A stretch of DNA of 64,000 nt, taken from positions 558,134 to 622,133 of the forward strand of contig RDEW01000016.1 in assembly GCA_011109175.1 (NCBI GenBank), written 5' to 3'. Under the pieces are notes generated by a model. That model was not told where the DNA came from, ran no database searches, and saw nothing but the letters and a program-made list of their open reading frames with translations. A program made the position numbers and the translations under genes. This DNA comes from Dicyema japonicum. Its lineage: Eukaryota > Dicyemida > Rhombozoa > Dicyemidae. Positions 35,714 through 45,479 of the stretch are shown here, piece by piece; position 1 is the stretch's first letter, and every line of letters begins with the position of its first letter.

Positions 35714-37169
35714 ATGATGAAATTAAATGTTGTCTTAACAAAAATTAACAGGAGTCTTTCTTCAGTAAATCCACAGGTTTGAGATCCTCAAGTATATCTT
35801 CAGGCTGTTTACATTGTCGGCGCTGCAAGAACTCCAATAGGATGTTTCAAAGGCCAATTGAGTGATGTGGGAGCTATTCAACTAGGCGAAATGGCTGTAA
35901 AAGGAGCATTGGAGAGAGCAAAATTAAATGCTACCAACGTTGACGAATTTTTCCTTGGAATTGTCAACTCTGCTGGATTAAAGCAGGCTCCGGCAAAACA
36001 AATCGCCCTAAATTCTGGTTTGATTCTTCTCTGATGACAGGAATGAATGTGAAGACACCCACGACTAGTCTTTCGAAAATGTGCGCTTCAGGAATGAAGA
36101 GTATAATGTTGGGTAGTCAAACCCTCATGTTGAACCACCAGGTTTAGTAAATGTCAATATTTAAGAAAATTGTAGTTGCAGCAGGAACAGAGAGCATGTC
36201 AAACACTCCATACATTATTCGTCGATTTGATTCCCCATATGGAGGCTTTTCTGCTCTTGTATTTGTGTTTAATTCACTCAGGACTTACTTTTAGAGGATG
36301 GACTATTAGACGCTTATAATGGCCAGCATATGGTTTTTGCTAAATTTCATAAATTAGGGCCTCTGTACTGAAAATATTATCAGGAAAATGGGGATTTCAC
36401 GTGCTCAGCAAGATGAATATGCCATATTAAGCTACAATCGGGCTATTAATGCTACAAAAACTGGAATATTTCTCAAAGAAATTGTTCCTGTTCCTTTACC
36501 TAGTTTTTACTTTTTATTACTTAGAATCCAAGTCTATGATGGAGGACGAAGAAATTGCAAGAGTCAAGTTTGAGAAAATCCCCCATTTGAAGCCTGCCTT
36601 TCTTAAGGGTCCTTTTTCTGTTTACTTTAGAAGGAGGAACAATAACTCCCGCAAATGCTAGCAAAATTAACGACGGGGGGGCTGCTTGCGTTCTAGCTTC
36701 TGACATTGCAGTTTCTGAATACTCACTAAATCCAATCTCCCAGATTATTGGTTTTCATTTTAATAGGGAGGTTGTAGGTTTTGCCGATTCTGGGACTAAT
36801 CCATCAGAGTTTTCCTATGCCCCTGTGCTTGCAATTAAGAAGGTTGTTGGAGGAGATTAGTTTATAGCTTCTCGAAAGTTTAAAACTGAAAGTTGATGAT
36901 GTGGCCGTCTGGGAAGTCAACGAGGCTTTTAGTGCAGTTCCATTGATGGTTCACAAGGAGTTGGGGATTGATGTTGAAAAGTTGAATGTTAATGGAGGGG
37001 CTGTGGCATTAGGTCATCCAATTGGGTGTTATTATTGTAATTAATCAGAATGTCGGGGACTAGGATTACTAATCATTTGGCTCTTCATCTTAAACCGGGA
37101 CAGTTCGGAGTAGCTGCAATTTGTAACGGTGGTGGAGGAGCTTCAGCAATATGCTTAAAAGGACTTTAA
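35714..37169 (+). CDS. ACAT1: Acetyl-CoA acetyltransferase, mitochondrial type (thiolase)
   Basis: Catalyses reversible condensation or cleavage of acetyl-CoA and acetoacetyl-CoA in ketone-body and isoleucine metabolism. Eleven exons splice in frame to 405 residues (human about 427). Introns: 35777-35803, 36018-36040, 36142-36165, 36259-36281, 36333-36357, 36503-36524, 36609-36630, 36751-36777, 36846-36867 and 37026-37048; all 22-27 bp, all GT-AG. The N-terminus [17 protein letters not shown] is basic and amphipathic, like a mitochondrial presequence. VGAARTPIG opens the thiolase fold. The nucleophile Cys sits in KMCASGMKS, the His in [12 protein letters not shown], and the second catalytic Cys in ICNGGGGAS. 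All catalytic residues are kept. Confidence 0.96.
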
Positions 37170-37465
37170 CATTCTTTATTCTACTAATCCTTAGCCAATT
37201 AAAATGCCTCAGTATTATTTGTGAACTCACTCAAAAGTGACTGTAAGCCTGATGACTAATTAAAACACTTGGTAGAACGGCTTTCTTCATTTAGAGTGGA
37301 GTTATGTAATTAAATGGATCACTCTATTGGTGGGATTCTAACAACTGGAAAGACATTTTATTCCTTTTCCGTTAGTTCGGGATGTAATGTTAAAGGAGGC
37401 GACGACTATTCTATGATTGGATAGGTTTTGTATTCATTATACAATTTTGAATCTATTATTAATTT
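37170..37465. other. Spacer, short ORF only
   Basis: A 36-codon frame from an ATG at about 37315 (MDHSIGGILTTGKTFYSF) has no recognisable relative. It could be an exon of the small downstream gene. No repeats seen. Confidence 0.3.
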
Positions 37466-37468
37466 TTT

Positions 37469-37624
37469 ATGGCCGAGCCTATAAACCGCATAAACCATTG
37501 TATACAATTCATGGGAGGATACGTCTTGTTGGGTGCTTTAATGCTGTATCTTATAGGAAGGTATACTCGTGAAAGGAAGGCTACGGCAAATTTTGTGGCC
37601 ACAGGAATACCTCACCTTTCTTAA
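37469..37624 (+). CDS. Small single-pass membrane protein, unassigned
   Basis: A 51-residue open frame from ATG 37469 to TAA 37622. Residues about 15-29 (MGGYVLLGALMLYLI) form one hydrophobic helix flanked by a basic GRYTRERK segment, as in small mitochondrial or ER membrane subunits. I cannot assign it to a family. It lies 300 bp downstream of the thiolase on the same strand. Chance ORFs of this length are possible in this DNA, but the helix followed by positive charges is suggestive. Confidence 0.4.
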   Translation: MAEPINRINHCIQFMGGYVLLGALMLYLIGRYTRERKATANFVATGIPHLS

Positions 37625-37629
37625 TGATT

Positions 37630-38140
37630 GTTTAAATAGCCTATTATTAGTAATAATATCAGGTGGCCAAAGAAAATTCAGAATAAGAAAGTAAATCGTG
37701 CATAATAATTTAACTAATTTTCCAAATCGCTCTCCTCTTGGAATGTACTACAACCGATCCTCATCTCCTTATTTCGAGTCAGTCACTTCTCCACCATCAT
37801 AGAATGGTGTATCCACATAGTTCACACATTTTACTTCCACAATATAAAGTCTTCATCGGAGACCCTGTGCTTGTGATCAACAACCATACTTTCCTAAGTT
37901 TTTTTTCAAGCTGAGTGGCAAGTGATAAACATTTTTTTTCTTCCATTGGTTACATATTATTATTAACCTCAGGCTTACCATTTTAAGCCCAGCACAAACA
38001 GTCATAACTAGGTCGGAAGTTGTTCTATTTAGGATAAAAAATAGGACATTGTCCTATTTCAAAGATAAAATTGTCTTAATATAGGACAATTATTTTGATT
38101 GATTTTTAATTTTGTTAGTATTATTTCATTTTTATTTATT
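37630..38140. other. No gene recognised
   Basis: AT-rich, no conserved frame. A short imperfect repeat, AAATAGGACATTGTCC / AATATAGGACAATTAT, lies near 38040-38090. Confidence 0.4.
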
Positions 38141-39430
38141 TATTAACCCCGGGATCACCAAAAGAAAGACAAAAGTAATGTCAACTAGTTAGGTGATCCG
38201 AGTTCCCGCAACAAAACGTGCCATTCGAAGCCTGTGTGTCTCCATTGTTCCCACTGTCGAACGGAAATGCCTTCTTTGATCCTTGAAAAGGAAGCCGACT
38301 GGGGACTGAAATTTCTTAGCCAACCGAATTTCTTTTGCGTGGAAGTGAGAGGCTTAGTGGGTGTCCATCTTCATCGCAGATGGGGAGAAATCTGGAACCA
38401 CATCTACGAGTTGTAGATTTTCTCAGCAGGTGAGCTAGTTCCACATTGTGGTCCCAGCATAAGTATTGTTTTCCTTTGCAGCAAGTTTAGTTTTTTGATA
38501 GTGCCCTCTGATAACGCGAATCTCCACGCAGCAGAGGCATATTCCACGGCCGGCGTAATTGTCTGGCGGAATATGGTTCCGATTGCTTTATTCATATTCG
38601 CCGGGGTTTTCTGGATGAGGGCCCGTGTGATATTTAATTTTTATAGACATTTGGTAAAGACAAGTTTGGCATGGTAGGTAAAATTAAGCAGCCTATCGTA
38701 TGTCACTCTCAGGATTTAGGGTTTATTGTGACAGGTATTCGAGTATGTCCGATGAAAATTTCTGGTTAATCTTTATACCGTCTGTCTGAAGTGAATAGAG
38801 TGCATGTTGATTTTGGAGCCAATACCGAGAGACGGTTAGCTATCAACCAATCGTGGATATAATCCACTTTCTTCTGTGCGAGTGAGACTGCTTCTTGTTG
38901 CAATGATGATATCGTCAGCATAAGAAAGCAGTAAAACGTTCTTGTCAATGTCTGCTGGCAAGTCGTGGAGGAAAAGGTTGAATAGAGTGGGGGACAAAGG
39001 CGAACCTTGGGGCACTCCGTTTGGTAGTAAACGTGATCGTGATCTGAGGTGGCCACAGATAACCCTCCCATGTCTTCCAAATAAAAAATTGGTTAACCAT
39101 AGCTTCAAGTTAGGGGAAGTTTTGAATCAAAGATTTTTCCAATTAAATTATCCTCGGTACCTAGTCAAACGCCTTGCTGATGTCAATCGAGACCATTGTT
39201 GTTCGCATGTGTTTTGGGTAGTGTTGAAATCATCCGCAATGAACTGCGAAAGCGTTAACAAGAAAGTCGTGATTGATCTTCGAGAACGGAATCCGTGGTC
39301 AGTTTTCCAATGAACGTTGATTTGCTTAATTGGTCATTGAGTGATTTCGAAAGAATCGTCGGTGGACTAATATCTGCATTCAAGAACTCGTAAGAACCAG
39401 ATTGGAAGAACTCTAACAAAAATAGTCTCG
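38140..39430 (-). mobile_element. LINE family B, RT and 3' end, reverse strand
   Basis: The left edge TTATTTATTAACCCCGGG is the reversed 3' terminus. Minus-strand RT motifs, right to left: KLWLTNFLFGRHGRVICG (39108), NGVPQGSPLSPTLFNLFLHD, LLSYADDIIIATRSSL (about 38915), then STCTLFTSDRRYKD and QTITPAVEYASAAW (about 38570). YADD is intact. Several frame shifts. Its upstream edge abuts the stop of the PPIL6 gene at 39470. Confidence 0.85.
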
Positions 39431-39469
39431 ATAGTTCTTAGTTAATAAATTTAGATTAAATTCGTTGGA

Positions 39470-40485
39470 TTAGTTTAGTGAATAAATTCCGCATTCTCTG
39501 ATTATTACAGGTTGTAAAGATCTCTGATTTTCCAATTCAAGGTTTTCAATTGTTGCCAACAAAGTCGACCCCTCAATTAATCGACTTAAATAAAGAATCA
39601 CCCCCACCCAAAGGCCACAAATTTCTTGTCTAACCAATCACAACTTTGTAAGGTAACGTAAAACTGTGACCCATTGCTGTGCCTACCTTTATTACACATT
39701 CCTAATATCCCCCGTCTGTCATGCTTTACTGTAAAGTTCTCGTCTTCAAAAGTCGGTCCATAAACTGACTCTCCTCCGTCCCCTCTTTGAAACCAAAAAT
39801 CTTAAAGTTTATAATTTATTCCTGCCTCCTCCTTGGATCCAACCACATTTTACGACTCTGTGAATCAATGTGTCCTTGTAAGTGATCTCAAAGTCGTTTT
39901 CTGATAGTCTTTCGCCCCCAACACAAATCCGTTTGAAATTCTCGCAGGTTTTTGTGACTTTGTCAACAAATAACTATCCATTATGAATTATTAACCTCAA
40001 AAACAAATCTCCCCCCATAATCCCCGTCAATTTCCACGTCAAAGTAAACAAAGTCGTTCTAGATAGACACTGAACAACAAACCTGGGTTTTTTCTATCAT
40101 TTTTTTGTAATCACTGCGTGCCAAGGCCTGATAAATCTCCCTGTTTCGAAAATCCACGTAATCAAAGTTTTCATTTACAAAGACTTCAAAGTCTTGTTCA
40201 TTCCCAATGTAATTTCCATCGTTGGAACACATTGCATATCCTTCGAACCCCCAAACTTCTCCACCTCGTTTCTCACTATTAATTAAAGTAAAACAAGTTT
40301 AGTCTTCTGGACAAACTCATTCCACTGAAATTCAAAATATTCTTTTATTTTTATTTGAACGTTGAAGTTTCTGTTCAAGTCCTACAAGTTGAGAATCATT
40401 CAACCTTAGAGACATATTTAACTTTAGAGAATTCCTCAGAATTGACTAATCCGTGAATTTCAAGGCTAAAATTAGAGGTTACCAT
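39470..40485 (-). CDS. PPIL6: Peptidyl-prolyl isomerase-like 6 (cyclophilin family)
   Basis: Cyclophilin-fold protein; in vertebrates its expression tracks motile cilia (family knowledge). ATG 40485; seven exons; introns 40382-40404, 40272-40294, 40059-40082, 39974-39995, 39801-39825 and 39585-39607; stop 39470-39472. Total 291 residues (human 311), all phases consistent. The N-terminal PPIL6-specific part includes YFEFQWNEF and DYVDFRNREIYQAL. The cyclophilin part reads DFVYFDVEIDG, KTCENFKRICVGG, IHRVVKCGWIQGGD, GESVYGPTFEDENF, NKGRHSNGSQFYVTLQ and KFVAFGRLIEGS. The intron at 39801-39825 begins GC rather than GT. The usual catalytic Arg position reads HRVVKCG, and PPIL6 proteins are likewise degenerate there, so isomerase activity is doubtful. 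Confidence 0.95.
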
Positions 40486-41640
40486 GGAAATAACTATTTT
40501 TTATAATTCTGTCATTAATATTGCCATGGGGCGATAATACAATTTTAAGCAACAAATAACTAGTTTGTTTGATCTCTTGAATATTGAACCTCCTGGTATT
40601 CTTTCATTCAAACAACTTATTATTTGTGTTAAAATTAAACAAATAATATTTTACACGATTAACTACACAACTCCTTGTTGGTCTGCTTCCCTGACAAACT
40701 GCAAAATATCCAAAACATCGGATGTCTTAACTCATTCCCTATTAATCATCTTCATTAGGAATCAAAAATCTTTCCCATTGCAGAACATTGCAGTTCCCCC
40801 AAGCCTAGAGCCAAGTCACTCTCTATGCAAATCCCTAAACAAAATAAAAATTATTACCGTGACCTGTCCCTTATGATCCTTAAAAATCATCCCTCCCAGC
40901 CTCAATGACCGGTGTCGTTTGAAATACACGATTTTGTTTCTACAAGAGTCCAATCGACCAATAAAAATCCTTTTTTCTGTGGGACACCCGAGTAAACCTG
41001 TGTCGTCTACGGTGTGAAGACCATTCATTTCTACCGATCTACGTACGTAAATTTGATGATGCGAAAGATCTCCTCTGATTTTTTTCATCAACCTCTCCGA
41101 GTTGATAGAAAATCATAGAAATGAAACAGGTACTTACTGGAGTCACCGAGAAAAGACATAGAAAAAGTAAACTATTAAGTGATCTTAGTCATTGCAATCT
41201 GTGATCCCCCATCATACCCATTTTAGATAGAAAACGTCTCTTCTAGAGCTTGCAAGGACATCAATCAGGTAAAAAAATTCCGAGTCAATAAATTTTCTTT
41301 CGAATGGGATAATGTAAAGCGAAAAACGAAAAAAATCGGTCTACATTGTGCACACGAAGGGTCTGTCGATATTACATGTTTATTTTTACAAGTCTCGTCT
41401 CTAAAAGTGGGAATCTCATGCGGATGAGGAATACTCCACAGTCGATAGTTTGTCGATAAATTCTTGTTTGTCCAAATGAAAAAGACTGCTATTGTCCTTA
41501 TGTCAGATACACGACCGGATACCACCCACTGGTGTCCAATTCAAGTTGGAGAGAGCAGAACAGTAATTATGAGATAATTATAAATAGGTAGTGAAAATTG
41601 TATATTGTTGGACAACCATGAATTAACTAGTAAAATTGGA
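40486..41640. other. Unassigned stretch with coding-like minus-strand pieces
   Basis: Minus-strand frames at 41525-41265 and 41091-40816 are longer than expected by chance. A 26-bp GT-AG intron can be drawn between a NWTPVG-like piece and DNSSLFHLDKQEFIDKLSTV near 41540-41440. I could not connect these into a recognisable protein, so the region may hold an unrecognised short-intron gene. Confidence 0.3.
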
Positions 41641-41652
41641 AGATATTAAAAG

Positions 41653-42656
41653 TTAATAAACTATAGAGTAATTAAAACATTCCGCACTTCTAAAAGGCTT
41701 TAAGAAATGTCTCAAAACGGCAAATACGAGTTTGATACTGAAAGTCACTCCTCCAAGTAAGAGAATGCAAAGTCCAATCTTTGTATCAATTGGAATGTTC
41801 AAAAAAACATTTGGCCGAAATAAGATTATTGCACCCCCGATAACCATGGCTGAAATGTAGTGGAAAATGACGTATCTAGTATATTTTTCTGATAAAAAGA
41901 GATCCGTAAGAAAAGAGACAAATACCCAGGCCATATAAAGACTCCCACATATGATCCCCGAAAGATCTTTGTTGACTGGGCCAAATATTCCCCATTCTGT
42001 ATAGGCCATAGAAACCGACAAGTTCAATAAACCGAGATAAGTGAGCCAGGAAGTAGCCAGAGAAAGGCCATTGAGACCGAGGATCCTCAGAAACCACACA
42101 TCTTTGGCTTTAGCACTCTCAAAGAGAACACTTTGACAGAAAAAAATGTGGTAAGCGAATACATAATATGTGACATTAGCAAAGACAGCGGTCACTAGAA
42201 TTACCAAAGCACTCAGTTGAAAATACAGTCTGTTCCCAGAGAAACAGATAACCGACAAAGGCAAACGATGAAAAAATGATGTAAAAGTACATAATTGGGT
42301 GGATAATTCCTCCACGTGGATTCTTATACAAGTAAATTTTGTCTTGACTGCAGTCATCTGAGGATTTATCGACATATTCAATTCTTCTGGTTGTCGTTAA
42401 GAGAGCATATGCATTAAAGAGTATGAGCCAGAGAATGATAACACTCCAGTGATTGTTATTCCACCAAATTGAAGTAATCGGGGTGATGTGCTGGAATTGA
42501 ATTTTTGCAGTTAAATTTGTGAATAAACCTAATAATGACTTTATTACAACAACCATAATTGAACTTTTTGGGGTCACTCAGCATAAAAATGACCCCAGAA
42601 CCTAAGACAGAGAGGATTGAGAATATCAATAGGAAAATAGTTACTTTTCCGTTCAT
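41653..42656 (-). CDS. Multi-pass membrane protein, family not recognised
   Basis: ATG 42656. The first exon encodes a hydrophobic start (KVTIFLLIFSILSVLGSG) and an intron at 42529-42553 (25 bp) joins it in frame to FTNLTAKIQF and ITSIWWNNNHW. About seven to eight hydrophobic segments follow, including SVIILWLILFNAYALL, PIMYFYIIFSSFAF, LSALVILVTAVFANVTYYVF, WLTYLGLLNLSV, CGSLYMAWVFVSFLTDLF, YISAMVIGGAIILF and IGLCILLLGGVTFSIK; stop at 41653. Between 42205 and 42270 the frame changes. A 23-bp intron GTTATC...AACAG fits only if one base in the nearby T6 run is miscounted. The protein looks real because hydrophobic helices continue across all exons, but I cannot name a family. Confidence 0.7.
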
Positions 42657-43185
42657 CGTTGCTATTATATAATTTTAGTTGTTTTTATAGTCCTGAATTT
42701 GATAGTTATTAATCTGATACTATTTTGTTTCCAATCATCTAGGAATTACCTACTTTCAACGTAGCTATCTGCTCTTCAACCACATCTCTAGTGAGACAAC
42801 TTTCCCTTGCTCTTCCATTTCTTTTCAGGTCTCATTCTGAAACAAACTTTATAGCCACTCTCCAACAATGATATGAGTTATCTCGAAAAAACTGTGTCTC
42901 AACCATGTTACCTGTTGACTTCTTTCTCGGTGTATGATAAAATTAAAACCCGGGGGCACATTTAGTGTATGTCATTCTAATGTGGGACTAGGCTGGGTGA
43001 GAAAGGCAGACTATCTTTTCTGATGTCATTGTCCTGTAAGGTTACAGAATATAAGACAATATCTGATAAAGTAATTGAATCAGCAAGAAATTTAATAATA
43101 ATTTGATATAATCATATTCTATTGATATATCTTCTGGAAACTTAATTCTAAAAATAATACTTAGTCTATATTTTTATAAAACTGC
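42657..43185. other. No gene recognised
   Basis: No conserved frame or repeat end recognised. Confidence 0.4.
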
Positions 43186-43189
43186 AAGA

Positions 43190-43385
43190 TCGTCCAGTGT
43201 AATAAGTTTCCGAACCAAAATCTGGAGGATCCGGATTCGAATCCCGCTGCTGTCCATTCAGTTGAAGGTTTCACGCATCACGATATTTTGGGGTTGACGA
43301 GTGACGGCCGTCATCAGTGTTTCATCACTGCGGAAGTGGATTATCTTATGGGTCACAATCTAAAAGATCGAGAAAAGACTTTCAA
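43190..43385 (+). mobile_element. tRNA-derived SINE, copy 3
   Basis: B box GGATTCGAATCCCG at about 43232, with an eroded A box GATCGTCCAGTGTAATAAG at about 43189. The body has TTTCACGCATCACGATATTT (shared with the copy at 4.9 kb) and GACGAGTGACGGCCGTCATC (shared with the copy at 23.9 kb). It therefore links the two other copies into one family. Confidence 0.75.
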
Positions 43386-43389
43386 TGTC

Positions 43390-44650
43390 TTGGCCTTTGA
43401 TTAATTACTGTTCTTGAAAATTTAAAGCCAATTTATAAGGAAAAAAGTGTGCAAATTGTCATATAGCAGCCGTCCCGTTTCAACCTCTGGCCTTCTCATA
43501 GCAGAACAGGTTCCAGAGGCACTTCTTGAGTAGGTTAAGGGGTAAACGTGTCGGTGCACGTGATGTCCCAGACAAGAGGTTTCCCGGCTTCAAAGGGGAA
43601 GATTGAATCGCATCTGTCGTTTTTGTCACGCCTGCAAAGACCGACTGGTTCGAGCATGGAGAAATGTCGGCAGCGCCTGAAGCTCGTCTAACGACTTTGT
43701 CCGAGGTCTTCTTAAAGTAAAGTTTAATTTCTGCCTAAGGAGAGGTTTAAGTTATGGTAACATTACCTACTCCTCATCAGAAGGGCTGTAAAAACTAGAC
43801 TTTTGGTCCTAATGGATTTCGGACAATTTTAAGTTTAGGTAATAAGAAATTTGTAAAGGAACATTGAGGGAAGATGAAGACCTTGATGGGTTGAGAAATT
43901 CTGATTTCAAAAGAGAATGTATAAGTGATTAATGAGCAGGATCATCAAGCACAAGAGTTTGATCTAATCAGGATAAAATTATACCTTTGAATTAAATTTG
44001 AGAAAATAGAACCCTAAACAATTAAAAATTGTCAAACACCAAAACTTTGATAAGCCGTAAATAGGGAATAGAGGAACAATCTAAAGAATGTATTAATCAA
44101 CGTGGTCAATCTCTGTTAACTTCAACAAATCACTTTTTATCGATGATCTGAAAATATCTTTGGGAAATAATGTGAGGATTGACAGAGATTTTCTGAAAAT
44201 TTACACTAATTTGGAGTAAAATACAGATGGATACGCAGGCTACCGCTATCTCAGAGTCTTTTGAAGATAAATAGGAGAATGTAATGAAGAAATTTTGAAG
44301 ACTGAGAGGATTATGGATTTGAATAAAAAGTTTATATCCTCTACTACATTCGACTAATTGTTATCCAATTTGAATATATCGATTAGGAAATTAACTGGAC
44401 TACATCGGAGTATAAAATGCATCTGAAACCAAGGTTATATATTAATTTATTTAGGGAGAAGATATATTTTGCATAAAAGTGAATATGCTGTTTCAATCAC
44501 GAGCAGGAGTCACCTCCAATCGACCAATAAATTAACCAAACTAAAACTGTAATTATAATTTTTTTATTTTTACCGACTGAAAAAGAAAGCTGAACATTTT
44601 ATTATAATTGACGGAAAGTTTATCTGAAAGTTGTTGACGGACACCACAAG
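43390..44650. other. No gene recognised
   Basis: A more GC-rich piece at 43460-43730 stands out from its surroundings but gives no clear frame. At about 43880 a GTLREDEDLDGLRN-like string could be a family A C-terminus relic. Confidence 0.35.
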
Positions 44651-44653
44651 CTA

Positions 44654-45095
44654 GTGATAGCATCAACAAGCACAGAAGAAATGCTCAATAAAATTACCAG
44701 ACATTGTGGACATAATGAATTAAACATTGGAGATATTGTATTTCAATTTATAATTACTCAAAAAGTTCGTATTCAAAAAGATTACCTGACTAATCCTTCT
44801 CTGCGTCTACAAAAGTTTGAATATCCTTACAAAGATCCTGTCACCGTCGTATCAAAAATTATCATCAATTTTGTCAACGTTCAAAAATAGTGAATTACCA
44901 AAGTTCATTCTAAACAGCTTAAAATAGTTAACTATTATTAGTTTATATTTTCTATTAAAAATTAATTTTATTTTTTGACAGTGATTGAAGTTTCACCTTT
45001 GGCTCTCGACAAATTATTATCAGATTTGGAAGATCTTATAGTTAATAGAATCCAGTCTCCCTTAAAAGCAAAGAAAACATCACAATCGACTTAAA
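44654..45095 (+). other. Possible two-exon gene fragment, unassigned
   Basis: The frame 44654-44890 extends upstream without a stop to about 44620. It reads VVDGHHKLVIASTSTEEMLN, then IGDIVFQFIITQKVR. A second piece after TTTTTTGACAG (44993) reads VIEVSPLALDKLLSDLEDLI and stops at about 45093. The first piece faintly resembles the N-terminal motif of Ras-family exchange factors, but this rests on a few residues. Confidence 0.3.
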
Positions 45096-45478
45096 TATAA
45101 ATACATTTAAAAGAAACAAATTCAAATAAAAGTTCTGAAGTTAGTAGGTTCCACTGATTGGGTAATAGAAATAATAGTATATGTTTTCTTCAAGACGGAA
45201 ACTTGTTCTCTGTGGATTCGATTTACAATTATTTCAAAAAACTAAAAATTCTTGAACCATAAACGCAAAGACAGATGCTTAAATTTGCACTTGTGGAGAA
45301 TGTATGAATCAAAAGTTAACAAAATTATAGATGTGCTCTGTCATCTCGAAATTGAAATTCGAGTAGCCACCACATTGATAACAGAGACTCACCTTCAATA
45401 TAACAATCCTATTTTTGTATAGGACAAACTAAAAGACTGAGAATCATTCAAGATTGAATCACATTTATTTATCTAACA
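45096..45478. other. No gene recognised
   Basis: AT-rich, no conserved frame seen. Confidence 0.4.
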
Positions 45479-45479
45479 C

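Noticed and set aside
43460-43730. GC-richer block with cysteine-containing frames, considered as a piggyBac C-terminal zinc finger
   Set aside because: The Cys and His spacing does not fit and no upstream transposase or inverted ends were found.
44654-44890. Possible Ras exchange factor N-terminal domain
   Set aside because: Similarity rests on a few scattered residues and no catalytic exchange domain follows; kept only as an unassigned fragment.
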